From contig OW203738.1 in NCBI GenBank assembly GCA_934045075.1, positions 8,168,868-8,232,867 of the forward strand: a stretch of DNA of 64,000 nt, in the 5' to 3' direction. The notes under the pieces were generated by a model. That model was not told the origin of the DNA, did not search any database, and saw only the letters and a program-made list of their open reading frames with translations. How positions within the stretch are numbered: position 1 is the first letter of the stretch; every line of letters begins with the position of its first letter. The DNA comes from Yponomeuta sedellus (lineage: Eukaryota > Arthropoda > Insecta > Lepidoptera > Yponomeutidae). The translations under genes were made by a program, and so were the position numbers. This document shows positions 47,321-58,649 of the stretch, piece by piece.

Positions 47321-48336
47321 CGAGGGCTGCTACTTATGTATGCGGAATAGAAAAAATAAACAAATGTAATATAATTGTAATTGTTTCCTGAGATGTATGA
47401 CAGCTGGCATTGTCATGGTGAAGTATGATTCTGCGTCGCTGGTTGTTTTGGCGTATTTCTTCAAATACTTCCGGCAAACAAATGGTCGTGTACCACTCCG
47501 AATTAACCGTTCTGCGATTCTCCAGTGGTATTGTAGCCACATGGCCATTAATACCAAAAAAGCAGGCCACCATTTGCTTTACAGTGCTTTTTGCACGAGC
47601 CACTTTCGTAGGGTTCGGCTCATTTTCAAACGACCAAACTGTTGATTGTTGTTTAGTTTCGGGATCGTACGCGTAAATCCAGGATTCGTCACCTGTGTAG
47701 ATATTCTAAACAGATTTTGAGTCGCCTCCGTTGAATTTTTTTAAGGTTTTCTTGCACCATTCGACGCGAGCATCTTTTTGATCCTGAGTTAAGTTGTGCG
47801 GGATCCAACGCGACAAATTTTTTTTACAGACAAATGTTCATGTAATATCCTATGAATGCTCGTCATACATATGCCCAGAATAGCCTCTATCTCGCGATAC
47901 GTAACATGGCGGTGTCTTGCATTATTAGTTTTTGCACAGCTTCAATATTTTGTAGCACAACCACCGATTTCGGGCGACCTTCTTTAACTTCGTCCGTGAG
48001 CTTACTGCGCCCGCGATTAAACTCACTAAACCAGTCATACACAGTCGTTTTTGATGGAGCTTCACCACCAAAAGTCGAAGTTAATTGATCTACGCACTGT
48101 TGTTGCGTTAAACCACGTCGAAAATCGTAATAAATCATAGCACGAATATTTTCACTAGTGAGTTCCATTTTTTCAGCGATATGACATTTTAAAGCCTACA
48201 AAAACAAATCACTAACGTATATAAGAGAAAAATTTTAGCGGCCAGTATTTAGAAAAAGAACGAATTTGACCATGGAGGTCAGACATTGCGTTAAAAATTA
48301 TTGGAATCCCAGATTCCGCATACATAAGTAGCAGCC
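47321..48336 (-). mobile_element. Mariner-type DNA transposon, internally deleted
   Basis: Inverted ends are visible: GGCTGCTACTTATGTATGCG at the left and its complement at 48310-48336. TA precedes the left end (47319-47320). The element inserted at the 3' edge of a C-SINE. Its coding strand is -. At about 1.0 kb it is shorter than a complete mariner (about 1.3 kb). Confidence 0.85.
47390..48168 (-). pseudogene. Mariner transposase, frameshifted and lacking its C-terminus
   Basis: The frame starts at ATG 48168 with MELTSENIRAMIYYDF, a helix-turn-helix typical of mariner, then SKTTVYDWFSEFNRGRSKLTD. It is broken near 47887 and continues in other frames. The first catalytic Asp is in GDESWIYAYDPE (near 47690) and the second in ILHHDNASCHTS (near 47410), the expected 92 or so residues apart. 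The third Asp of the D,D34D triad should lie about 34 residues further on, but the TIR begins before that point, so it is missing. The protein cannot be active. Confidence 0.85.
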
Positions 48337-48721
48337 TATTTACGTACAAAGGCCTAACTATGAGGCTGAGAGCGGAAATATGAGGTCTGACTAACAAGAC
48401 AAAGTAACACAAAACTGGCTAAATGACCAATATAAACCTACTCGAGATCATTGAACAAGACTACCAAAACACTGAAATGACTAATATAATCCTTGATGTC
48501 TTAGTTATGAAGAATGTTTTCATTCCCAACCTTTTTTTTATTTTGATGAGTTTGGTATCCTTTCTTATTGTGATATGCTATTAACAATTTCGTTAGTGAC
48601 TTGAGTGAAGACTATGTTTTTCTTGCTGCTGTTTGAGCCTTCAGGCTAAAAGGTAAGTTTAATTACTTCTTAATCTTAATCGTTACTTAGCTTTTGGTGT
48701 AAAAGTAACCTATTTAAAGAA

Positions 48722-48790
48722 ACGCAACTTCTGACAGTAAGGCCCGCCACTGCTTTACAATTCTTTACCAACCCGGACAACCCGGATCAG
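48722..48790 (+). mobile_element. 5S-SINE body fragment
   Basis: AACTTCTGACAGTAAGGCCC, then GCCACTG and CCAACCCGGACAACCCGG. A short piece of the 3' half. Confidence 0.65.
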
Positions 48791-48999
48791 TCGTGATCAT
48801 CACTAAGAACTTTTATGGCTGGCTGATGTTCGTCCTCTCCTTGGTCTTCACAGAGAGCAAGATGTGTCCTTTGCTACGATTCTGACATATTATGACAATT
48901 ATTATCAATAACATTTTACTTTGCATCAACGTAATGAGATGATGAAAATATGATTGCAAGACATTTTATTGGTTTTAATTTACTAATTTGTCTATGGAA

Positions 49000-49175
49000 C
49001 AGGGGACTGCCACTTGCCACGGTCACGATAGATCACCTTCACTTCATCCACGTTCATCAGTCTCACGACCTGAAAAAGGTGGCTGGTGGTGACTGGATGG
49101 CGAAAACGGGAGATCGGGTCTTGTGGCGCACCCTGGGGAGGCTTATGTCCAGCAGTGGAATGCAATAGGCTGAAA
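49000..49175 (+). pseudogene. LINE 3' fragment
   Basis: The + strand frame VAGGDWMAKTGDRVLWRTLG then RLMSSSG ends at TAG, with CCAGCAGTGG next to it. This is the RTE-like ending seen elsewhere in the window. It is preceded by an inverted piece of the tail sequence found at 13180-13230 (GACTGCCACTTGCCACG). Confidence 0.55.
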
Positions 49176-49239
49176 TTATGATGACTCGACAAAAGCGCCA
49201 TTTGTTAGCACAAAATCCTACCAAGTGGGTGCACTCGTG

Positions 49240-49355
49240 CTACTCGTGCACGAAGAATTCCGCAGAATTGAGCACAAGGAATCCTAGTTTGGGAGCCAGA
49301 CTAACCATAATTGTAACCCTATTTTACAATAAAGTTTTTTTCATTTCATTTCATA
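49240..49355 (+). mobile_element. LINE 3' tail fragment (CATTT tail)
   Basis: About 115 nt ending ACAATAAAG, then T-rich sequence and TTTCATTTCATTTCAT. The tail matches that of the Jockey-like LINE ending near 56510. Only the extreme 3' end is present. Confidence 0.55.
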
Positions 49356-49509
49356 CTAGATAATAAAAAGGTTTCCAGAGACAAATTAGTAAATTAAAAC
49401 CAATAAAATGTCTTGCAATTATATTTTAATTACAGCTACTTCTTCAGAGATTGAAACCAAGAAAATGCCACAGAACATTGTGTTGTTACAGAAAATGCAT
49501 TTGTTACCT

Positions 49510-49975
49510 AAATAGGGGTAGCAAATGCATTTTCTGCGGCTCCGGAGTTATACAACAAACTTCCGGAGGAATTTACAAGGAGTGAGTACGTGTTTAAACG
49601 AAAACTAAAAAAATGGCTTATCGAGCGGTGTTTTTATTCGTATGACGAATTCCTAGTTTGTAAAAGTGACTAAGCAGAGAAGTTTATAAGATTTAGCGTT
49701 TTGTATCGTAATATTATCGCTTTTTAACACTTATTAAGCAGAATTTAGCACAATAATTAGGTAAATTACTCAACATACGTATTATTATTATTTTGTCTAT
49801 AATTGATTGACCTGACAGATTGCATAATTATTATGACATTGACATGTAATATTTTCTTTTTGACATTTGTAAATTTGATTATTATTTTTACATTGGATTG
49901 TTTTTATGTACGGAGTCTTGACTTGTAATGAATATTACCAATAAATGATGCCTATGTCTATGTCTAGGGGTTAGA
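49510..49975 (+). pseudogene. 3' end of a second Jockey-like LINE
   Basis: A frame reading APELYNKLPEEFTRSEYVF, then KRKLKKWLIERCFYSYDEFL, ends at TAA at about 49671. This is the C-terminal signature of Jockey-like ORF2 proteins; compare FYNKIPEDIL in the copy at 54637. About 300 nt of 3' UTR follows, ending AATAAATGATGCCTATGTCT. All of the catalytic region is missing. Confidence 0.7.
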
Positions 49976-49987
49976 CAAATATAAGTA

Positions 49988-50190
49988 CTAGCTGAGCCCC
50001 GGGGTGTTTCCCGCGTTTTATCAATTTTCCTATGAGAATAAGATGTTTTCTTAAAGTAAAACGTGCCCTATGTGTTAATCCAGGGAGTCAGCTAACTTCA
50101 TACCAAATTTTATTAAAATCGCTCTAGCTGTTTAGACGTGAAGAAGTAACAAACATACGCACTCAAAAGCTTTCGCCATTATAATATTAT
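49988..50190 (-). mobile_element. Helitron-like element (second type), antisense
   Basis: CTAGCTGAGCCCCGGGGTGT at the left and TCGCCATTATAATATTATAG at the right form the complement of the element at 44365, with changes in the GC-rich end. Confidence 0.7.
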
Positions 50191-50454
50191 AGTGTCATGT
50201 ATTATGTGGCGGTGCGGAGTCTTTAGTGGGACTATCCCACTCGCGCTTACTGTTTTTTTTCTGTTTTGTTCTTTAGTAAAATCTGTAAAACACAGCGAAA
50301 GCGATTCAATAACATTTTCCGTGGTCTCCATAAACTTCAATGAATAGCTTAGCTCAGAAATAAATCCAATACTAACAGCTCAATGTTCTATGTAGAAAGA
50401 TTTTGCGCGGTCAAGACAGATCTAGAATTTGTATTTAAGAGAGGCGTAATCAGT

Positions 50455-50570
50455 AACAGGTAGAGTACACTTTATAATAATAAAAAGAAAATTACACAGA
50501 TATGTCTTAACCAAACAGTACAGACCGCGGTCTTATCACAAAAAATCAGTAAGTTTTACATCGGATGAAA
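50455..50570 (-). repeat. B-repeat copy, diverged
   Basis: GGTAGAGTACACTTTATAAT, CACAGATATGTCTTAACCAA and CAGACCGCGGTCTTATCACA. Confidence 0.65.
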
Positions 50571-50589
50571 GCTGAAACTCTCAAATGTT

Positions 50590-51330
50590 ACTATCGCAAA
50601 ATCAATATATAGAAAGCAAGTGAATAGTACCAAAACCTATATCGACCCGACTCTGCATACCCGTAGCGTAGAAGCTCGGAGAGCGAAAAACAAAAGACGC
50701 CTAGGCAGCGCCGTCTCTCAGAAACCGCAGTTCGAACTTCCGCCTTGCGCTTTAATCTGGAGCAATATTTCAGAGCAGTGCAAATGAAAAGTTGGTCCCG
50801 GCGAGGACTTGGAAGAAGGCGGCGCCTCCCGCCCGCCGGGGCCAATGGAAAAGGTCGGAAAAGCTGTCTTACGACGCGGGAGGCGGGGCGCCGAGCTCCG
50901 CGGTCGCGCTCTCATTTGAATTTTTCCTTTGAAGAACTCTTTATCCGAATGTCTCGAGGAGCGCGGTTTCGATCCGGGAGAGTGTTAATTACACGCTCCA
51001 AATTGGGCAAACGGCGGGCATCAAAGGGGCGAATCGGCTCGTGAAACAACACGCAACACCGTGTAGTCGGCGGGTGAGCTGCGGGCTATCACGCACGGGC
51101 TCGTCGGGTATAACAGGCCCTTGTCAACCATAACGCGCCCGCAGCGGCCGCGGCCGCCCGCCCGGTTAACCGGCGACCTACCCGGTTAGCCGCGCTGCAA
51201 AACTATACCATTTCATTTATGGTCGCCCCTCGGTTTCGGGGTAGTTGCTCTAACTAAGCAGAACCCACCAGCTTGTGAAACTATGCTTTGTGCGGTTGGC
51301 CGCGCGCCCCCACTCTATTGCTTTTGTTAG
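50590..51330. promoter_or_regulatory. GC-rich non-repetitive block in the Runx intron (candidate enhancer)
   Basis: This 740-bp block is CpG-rich (for example GCCCGCAGCGGCCGCGGCCG near 51129) and shares no segment with the repeat families here. It contains TGCGGTT at 51291-51297, a match to the Runx site TGYGGTY. No long coding frame looks real. Regulatory function is inferred from composition and position only. Confidence 0.4.
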
Positions 51331-51892
51331 GCTCCGGTCGTCAGTGCGAATTGATGATTTTGATATCGATTATCACATTTTTATCTACACCATGAATTTT
51401 GAATAGCTTGAAAGTCGTAACAAAATAAACGTGACCAATAGCGTTTTTTCTTAAGAGGCACTCTTCCAGAATATCTTGATTTAAACTTGATTACGATTTC
51501 AACCCTGTATGTCCCCACTGCTGGGGATTTAAACTCGAATCTATGAAAATCATTAGTAGCAGGGCAGAGCTATGTATGCGCGCCACGGGTCGACGGTTCT
51601 TTTAGACGGAGAGGCTCTACTAAGTGTTCGCGAATTTTATGAAACAATATTTGTCTACTCGAGATACGGTTACTCAACTATTTAAAAAATATGGATACCC
51701 AAACGTAAACACCATAGGTAAGTGTGCCTAAGTTGCCACAAAACGCAGCTGACCCAGCGGGAGTAAGCCCCCAGTGCTGATCTTCAGTCAGTGTCATCGG
51801 TAGCACATAATATAATGACATATTACGTTAAAAGGACATAAAATAAAATCAATATTATCATCATGGATTATCATTTGTTATCGATCGATTAT

Positions 51893-51995
51893 TATCAATG
51901 AGCGCCATAGCTTGCCGCATTCAGCACCTGCCTGTAGCTTTTCGGAGATCGTCATCCCACCCTGGTCGGAGGGCGTCATACACTACGTTTGCCGA
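51893..51995 (-). pseudogene. RTE-like LINE 3' fragment
   Basis: On the - strand this is the VGRPPTRWDDDL region with a few changes (CGACTCGGCAAACGTAGTGT, then CCCTCCGACCAGG), ending at GCGCTCA. Confidence 0.65.
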
Positions 51996-52187
51996 GTCGC
52001 GGTCTTCAATATTATACATTATACAATAAACTTAAAATATTTGCTAATTGTTTTCAACATTTTACTAACTAGTTTTTTTGGTGTCGCCGAAAGACACTTC
52101 AACACTTTATCAAAAATTTACGCGATCGATCACCTTTCTTCTTAGTACTTCAGTTCAAACACCTAACGATAATTGTAAGCCTATTAT

Positions 52188-52432
52188 CATCATCAACCCA
52201 TTATGTCCTCACTGAGGGGCACGGGTCTCTTCCCTAAGGACGGTATAGGTCATACTTGGCCACGGGCGCCAAGTGCTGATTGGTAGAGGTTTGCACGGAA
52301 CCGCTCGGAAAAATGCCACTAGCGTTAGTGACAGACGGTTACCCATCCATGCACTGAACGCGCCCTATGTTGCTTAACCTTCGTGATCGTTTACGATCAC
52401 TCCGGCAGCCAGGGCTACGAGCGATTAGGAAG
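52188..52432 (-). mobile_element. Diverged 5S-SINE subfamily member, internal deletion
   Basis: CATCAACCCATTATGTCCTC to GGGCTACGAGCGATTAGG. About 100 bp of the body present at 46785 is missing between GGTAGAGGTTTGC and ACGGAACCGC. Confidence 0.72.
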
Positions 52433-52551
52433 GATAAACCTATGTACCTTCATATCTACTATCACTTGCCAAACAAATCCAATGCTAGCTCTACACGTGG
52501 GCCACCAATGTATCTTTGTTGTCAGATAGCGTCCAAATGAAAATTACACAA

Positions 52552-52835
52552 TTTTAAAAATCTATTTAGAGGCTAAAAATTCCACCCATGCCGGGGCTCA
52601 AACCCGCGACCTTTGGCTATCCGTGCCAGCGCTCTTCCAACTGAAATTATGGGCGACTAACCGACATCAGTGAAACTTCGAACCTCTACAATATTCTCTG
52701 TATTACGTACAGGCAGCGACATCCTGTACGTAATACAGAGATCGCGGGTTCTGGTCCCGGCATGGGTGGAATTTATAGCCTTTAAATAGGTTTTTGAAAT
52801 TGTCCTTAGCACGGGTTAGTGCATTAAAAGAATAT
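52552..52835. mobile_element. A-repeat inverted pair, degraded
   Basis: An antisense copy (52552-52730) meets a sense copy (52731-52835) at the complement CTGTATTACGTACAGG and CCTGTACGTAATACAG. The sense copy lacks most of the tRNA-like 5' half and ends at the tail TTAGTGCATTAAAAG. This is the same arrangement as at 40137 and 44634. Confidence 0.75.
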
Positions 52836-53159
52836 AATAATGACACAATCAATGAGTTACCTCGCTTAGGCCCAAGTGTAGAGCCAGCATAAGACACGCC
52901 GCCAAACGTCTAAGCACAGTCACTCGCTCTGAGACACTCAACAAACGTTCTAGGCTTATTAATTCACTCAATCAGTGCTTACATCACTTACGGGACGGTG
53001 TTAGCGAGCGCGATCGGACGACTCGGCTCGGCGGGAGTGTGTTTGACAGCTGTCAAATTGGATTGCATCCAGCTATTAGGAAATGTCGTCTGAGTCGCCG
53101 AATTGGCGCCGGGCGCGCGGGAGAGGTTGTTAGGGATATGTCACTTGGGTTTTGCACGG

Positions 53160-53290
53160 GAGCGGTGGTAGCAGAGGGTTACAACGCCGGTTTCTCATTC
53201 CGGAGTTCGTGGCTGCTAATCCCAGAATATACCCATGACATTGTTTTGTAAGTTACGTGCATTTGTGAAGTTATGAAGTTAACTCTTTCA
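53160..53290 (+). mobile_element. C-SINE, 3' truncated
   Basis: GAGCGGTGGTAGCAGAGGGT, then ATACCCATGACATTGTTTTG and GTGCATTTGTGAAGTTA. Confidence 0.65.
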
Positions 53291-53975
53291 GCAATGGTCC
53301 GCATGGCTTATCGTCCGACATTGTCAGTGTAGTGTGTCGCAACCCTAATAGTGCTTTGTGATGGCTGATTGAGGGTAGTCTGAAACCTCATCAGACGAAG
53401 ATGCGAACGTGTGCCAGCCATCAGTCTTCTCGTGACCATAATGACTGTAACGTCGTCGAAACGTCGAGGTAAAATAGCAACAAATTACTACGCGGTTAAG
53501 CCCCGAAAATATTCTAACTATGTAATAAGTAATTAATATAATTTGGTAGGCTATACTTCATCCTATACTTGATGGGTTATTGTACAGAGAGAGAAAATTA
53601 CGAAGAAAACTAGTTACCGTTTGCAGCACATTTGAGGCACATCCACACTACGCGGTTGGCGTGAGCAAATTGAGATGTCGCGAGCCCGGTGACGCTCCGC
53701 GAGACTGTTTGTTAATTGCATCACTCGTGTAAGTTGAAGTGTAGAGAACTGGGCCTACATACTGTGAGGTCAGTAAAATCAAGTGTGTTTTCGACTAAAC
53801 TTATTATGAGAACTCCAGTGTAGAATCGCCGAAGAACACATTATTGACTCTTTTTTTTTATTTTTCATATGAAATCAAAAGTTCATTTGTCATAAACTTA
53901 AGTGTTGATTACATACAGGTCTTGGTAATAAGTTGTATCTGTATGTTGTAGATAGATAGAAAGATAGAGAACACT

Positions 53976-54150
53976 TCTATAATATAAAAATGAATCACTG
54001 AATGTGTTGGTAAGCGGAAATCTCGGGAGCAGCTGAACCGATTTCGCTAATTATTTTTTTAGAATATTCCTTGAAGTACGAGGATGGTTCTTACGGAGAC
54101 AAAAAAAAGAATCGTCTGTTAAGCGGTACGAAGTTCGCTGGATCAGCTAG
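53976..54150 (+). mobile_element. Helitron-like non-autonomous copy 1
   Basis: Begins TCTATAATATAAAAATGAAT and ends GCTGGATCAGCTAG followed by T. TC at the 5' end, CTAG at the 3' end and insertion before T are Helitron features. The interior has GGAATATTCC-like sequence and CCTTGAAGTACGAGGATGG. Confidence 0.7.
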
Positions 54151-54153
54151 TTA

Positions 54154-54338
54154 TCTATAATATAAAAATGAATTGCTGAATATGTTGGTAAGCGTAAATC
54201 TCGAGAGCAGCTGAACCGATTTCGTTAATTCTTTTTTTGGAATATTCCTTGAAGTACGATGATGGTTCTTACGGAGAGAAAAATAAAGAAAATAAACAAT
54301 CGACTGTTAGGCGGCACGAAGTTCGCTGGGTCAGCTAG
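54154..54338 (+). mobile_element. Helitron-like non-autonomous copy 2
   Basis: TCTATAATATAAAAATGAAT to GCTGGGTCAGCTAG. It follows copy 1 after only 3 nt and differs by point changes and a short insertion (AAATAAAGAAAATAAACAA). Confidence 0.7.
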
Positions 54339-54411
54339 TCTATAATATAATAATATTATATATAATGTAATTATTTTCTGGTGTGTACAATAAAGAATAT
54401 TCTTATCTTAT

Positions 54412-54589
54412 CTTATCTTAATATAAAAATGAATCGCTGAATGTATTGGTAAGCGCAAATCTCGAGAGCAGCTGAACGGATTTCGTTAATTCTTTTTTTA
54501 GAATATTCCTTGAAGTACGAGGATTGTTCTTAAGGAGAGGAAAATAAGAATCGACTGTTAGGCAGTACGAAGTTCGCTGGGTCAGCTAG
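54412..54589 (+). mobile_element. Helitron-like non-autonomous copy 3
   Basis: The 3' end GCTGGGTCAGCTAG is intact. The 5' TC is replaced by a D-repeat tail (GAATATTCTTATCTTATCTT, 54395-54417). Confidence 0.65.
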
Positions 54590-54636
54590 TTGTACATAAA
54601 AATAGAAATCACACAGATATTTCTTAACCTAAGAGT

Positions 54637-56314
54637 ACATGTTATACCCACAATACATAAAAATATTTCGGCGCTAAAGCATCATGCATTCATTGCATGT
54701 AAAGAACATTTGAAAGACAATGTCCCCGCATGCCATCACGATTTTTCGTTCGACTATATTGAAGCCCATACCGTGATTAAATCGTTTAAAAAGCTAAAGC
54801 TTAAAAAAACTGAGGACTTATGGGGTATGTCAGTAACAGTAGTTAGCTCAGTAATCGATACCCTAGCACCCCATTTAGCCAAAATCTTTAACAAATGTTT
54901 AGATGAGGGTATATTCCCTGATCTAATGAAATATAGTAGGCTCGTTCCTTTATTTAAAAGTGGTGATAAGCAAGATCCCACAAATTTCAGACCAGTCTCA
55001 GTTCTACCCGTTTTGAGTAAAATATTCGAGAAGATAGTTCTAAGTCAGCTGCTTACACATTTCAATGACTATCAAGTTCTCCATGGTCAGCAATTCGGCT
55101 TTACGCAAGGGCGCTCTACAACGGACGCCGGCGTCATGTTAGTTAAACATATATTTAGTGCATGGGAAGAGCGCAAGGATGCTATAGGCGTATTCTGTGA
55201 CTTGTCGAAAGCATTTGATTGCGTTGACCATAAAACACTTCTTTTAAAATTAAAGCACTATGGTATAAACGGGAATAGCCTAAAACTTATAACATCATAT
55301 TTAGAAGGGAGAGTTCAAAGAGCTGATATAAATAGAACTAAATCTTCAGGGTCAGAGGTCAGGATAGGAGTGCCACAGGGATCGATTTTGGGGCCGTTCC
55401 TCTTCCTCGTATATGTAAATGATTTGCCGTTCATGGTTCAAAATATGTCAGAGATAGTATTATTTGCAGATGACACGTCTCTTATTTTTAAAATTAAGAG
55501 ACAAGAAAATGACCTTGACAATACAAATAATACTCTCTCTCGGGTACTAAATTGGTTTACTTCTAATAACTTATTGTTAAATTCAAAAAAGACGAAATGT
55601 ATAAAGTTCACTCTTCCAAATGTCAGAACGGTAGACAGCAATGTTTTACTGGGGAATGACAAATTAGACCTTGTGAATGAAACTGTATTTCTAGGTATCA
55701 CAATTGATGCAAAGCTTCAATGGGGTCCTCATATAGAAAAATTAGCAAATAGGCTTAGTTCAGCAGCATATGCAGTCAAAAGAATTAGGGAACTAACTGA
55801 CGTCGCAACTGCTAGGCTTGTTTATTTTAGTTACTTCCATAGTCTTATGTCCTATGGCATACTACTGTGGGGACGGGCAGCGGACATTGAGACCATCTTC
55901 GTCTTGCAGAAGAGAGCGATCAGATTCATTTATAGGCTGGGTAGTAGAGATTCGTTAAGAGATTTTTTTAAAGAAACTAACATCCTGACAGTTGCCAGTC
56001 AGTATATATATGAAAACATTATGTACGTTTGGAAAAATATCAGTAACTTTAAAACTTTAGGTAGCCAACACAATGTAAATACTAGAAATAAACATAAACT
56101 TTTGTTCCCACTATTTAGGCTGGCAAAGGTTAATACATCCTTCATGGGGCATTGTATACGCTTCTATAATAAAATCCCTGAAGATATATTAAGCTCGCCT
56201 GAATCGCGGTTCAAAAAATATGTTAAGCACACTTTGTGCCAAAAGGGCTACTATAACATAAAGGATTATTTAGATGACAATGAGGTCTGGAATGAAAGCC
56301 AGTACAATGTATGA
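54637..56314 (+). pseudogene. 5'-truncated Jockey-like LINE, reverse transcriptase and C-terminus
   Basis: The open frame enters from a B-repeat at about 54637 and runs about 560 codons without a stop. It encodes a reverse transcriptase: LVPLFKSGDKQDPTNFRPVS, FGFTQGRSTTDAG, CDLSKAFDCVDH, GVPQGSILGPFLF and the catalytic FADD near 55465, then a thumb with FLGITIDAKLQWGPHI. The long C-terminal region ends MGHCIRFYNKIPEDIL and KKYVKHTLCQKGYYNI. The endonuclease and ORF1 are missing, as expected for an insertion truncated at its 5' end. The intact frame and clean tail suggest a recent insertion. No RNase H domain is evident. Confidence 0.9.
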
Positions 56315-56512
56315 GTTCTATGTTTAAAATAATTATGTAAACTATGTTAATTAAGGACTTTTGAAAAGACTAAGTTAAGAGTTTTTTTGTCCATTTTTTC
56401 TCCTAAATGATCTAGATTTTGAAATGGACACCTAGTTTGAATTGTAATGTTCATTAAGCCGCAGTTTCTGTGCTTCTTTGAATAAAACCTTTTCATTTCA
56501 TTTCATTTAAAA
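56315..56512 (+). mobile_element. 3' UTR and CATTT tail of the Jockey-like LINE
   Basis: Immediately after the stop there is about 165 nt of AT-rich 3' UTR with an AATAAAA signal (near 56481). It ends in three to four TTTCA units at about 56492-56509, a tail that ends LINE copies of this type. A tail of the same unit occurs at 49337-49352. Confidence 0.75.
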
Positions 56513-56754
56513 TTATGTCAATTCTTAATATGTCAAAAATTACATTACAAATCTTGAAACAAAATTGTATAATTTTTATTGTGTTCTTTGTCGCTACTGG
56601 AACGACTTGCTAGTATTTACAACTTACAAAGATGAATGTAAAGATTGTATTACTTATTCTAAATTTAACTATATGGGAGTTGAAATCGGTTTCATCCTTA
56701 TTATGTTACCTATAGCTGTAGAAGTAGTAATGTCTACTTGAAAGCTCGTTCATG

Positions 56755-56848
56755 TCAACCCTTGTATGTCCCCACTGTTGGGGCTCAGGTCTCTTCCTGC
56801 ATTGCAGGAACGTTAGACCATACTCCACCACGAAGGCCTAGTCCGGGA
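56755..56848 (-). mobile_element. 5S-SINE 3' fragment
   Basis: GTCAACCCTTGTATGTCCCC through CCTAGTCCGGGAG. The 3' quarter only. Confidence 0.75.
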
Positions 56849-56999
56849 GATACTTGAAAACTCAAATCAATATAATATAAAATCAAAGTACTTAAATAGC
56901 CGATCGATTTTCGTTGTGGAATCCACTAAATTGAATGACTTCGATGTCGGAAAGAACGGTTGAAACGCAAGATAAGCATCTCTAAAATATGACGTAATA

Positions 57000-57130
57000 G
57001 ATAGATAGAGATAGAGGACACTTTATTGTACATAAAAATGGTAATTGCACATATATTTCTTAACCTAAGAGTACAGACACTCATCACTAAAAGTCATCTC
57101 TTCCAGACAACCTTTGGATGGACTGGACTA
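57000..57130 (-). repeat. B-repeat copy
   Basis: AGATAGATAGAGATAGAGGA, CACTTTATTGTACATAAAAA and CTCTTCCAGACAACCTTTGG. Sequence related to the TACA-tailed LINE end follows at 57155-57190. Confidence 0.78.
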
Positions 57131-57189
57131 AAATTAAGAGTCTCCTGCCCAACATTTCTCTCTGCTTACCCCTACGGGATACAGACGTA

Positions 57190-57990
57190 ATTTTATATAC
57201 GTATGTGTTCAAGGGAGGTGCTAGGACAGAGACCAACCGCCTGTGCCATCATTAAACCGAATACCTGTATCGTGATAGCGTGTCCCACACAATAACCACG
57301 CATAATACACTGAGGAGAATTTTAACCTCGTAAAAATGGCGATATCGCGCCGCTATGAATGTTCGGGGCGTATCACGGCGCGACAAACTTACCCGCCGAC
57401 CTCGGGGCAGACCGAAATGGCTTTTATTGCCAACAATTAAGAGCTGAAAAATGTGAAAGGTCGATCTGGTTGTCTATGAGTGGGGTTATTTATTTAGGCG
57501 CGGCATGGAGTGCTGGTGGCTGCCGGCGACTGGTACCGACCGCGACGCCTCGCTCCAAGCCTTCAGATGTGAAGTGAACGGGAAAGTTTTGGATTTTTCA
57601 CGTCCAGACGGTTGGCAGCGTAGTCTTTTGTCTTCAGTGAAGACGGTAAACACTGAAAAGGATCGAGGGGGTAAGCCAGTCCAGGGTAAGTTAGTTAGAC
57701 CTGAGATCAGGCGATGAGTTGAGTTTATACTAAAGTTATTGATCATAGGCTATCATGAAATATTATCATAGGTATTGGTGGCAACTGCTTTATTAGATTT
57801 AATATGACTTGAGAAACGATGTTAGAGTAACCAGAGTAGAATTTTCTTTCCGCTGCCTTTTTCTCCACTACACTACGGCCCGAAAGTAGCATAGGTACTT
57901 ACTTTTTATATCCTACATTGACATTCATCATACAGAATGTAAATTCTCTACATTGGAATAAATTGATTGGAATAAATGATATTTTACTTC
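57190..57990. other. Non-repetitive stretch in the Runx intron
   Basis: 57310-57700 is GC-richer (GGCGATATCGCGCCGC, GGGGCGTATCACGGCGCGAC) and holds two overlapping short frames with no family resemblance. Probably non-coding. Confidence 0.4.
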
Positions 57991-57994
57991 ACCC

Positions 57995-58132
57995 TTAACG
58001 AGTGGTATTGATACTATTACTTCACAAATACACATAGCTTAGAAAACAAAGTCATTGGTGCGTGCCGGGACTCGAACTTACGACCTCCCGATTGAGAAGC
58101 CGACGTTCTACCGCTCCGCTGCCACCGCCTTT
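57995..58132 (-). mobile_element. C-SINE
   Basis: Antisense: AACGAGTGGTATTGATACTA, GTGCGTGCCGGGACTCGAAC, and the head ending ACCGCTCCGCTGCCACCGCC. Confidence 0.75.
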
Positions 58133-58649
58133 CAGCCAGTTCACGTAAACGGTTAAAAGTTTATCGTGCAACCAGGTATTCAATGCCACGTACTGTGGCG
58201 TGTGACTGAACCGAAAAAAGGCAAACAAAACAAGCGTGGCAGGCATCGGGACGCTCCTCCGGTCCCGTTAATAAACTCGACGTGGCCGCAACAAGCCACG
58301 TTCGGGCGGCTCCATTTTTAACGAGCCCGCCGCCGGCCCACAGAAAGTATCTGGCACGCGAAATCACGTATGAAATGAGCCTTTTTTTACCCGGCTCTGG
58401 CGGAGCACAAAAGAGGGAAGTGTGTTTCGCTTTTATGTATGTATGTAAGTATGTCCGATTCTATGTTTCCTAATAACTTCTGAACAAATAGAAAAATTTT
58501 AAAGTATTTTTCAATCAATCGATTCGTCGTGTTTACGCAAGTATCATGGGCTATACGAAATGAATATAAATCCAACGAAAATTATAAAATAAAACAAAAA
58601 TTAAAAATTTACAATAATCTAGTACCCGACTGATGAACATTAAATGTTA

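Larger units (their letters stand above)
53951..54636 (-). repeat. B-repeat split by Helitron-like copies and cut by a LINE
   Basis: The tail end (GATAGATAGAAAGATAGAGA, ACACTT) stops at 53975 and the family sequence resumes at 54590 (TGTACATAAAAATAGAAATC through AAGAGTACA). The Helitron-like copies lie between. The LINE starts at about 54637. Confidence 0.75.
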
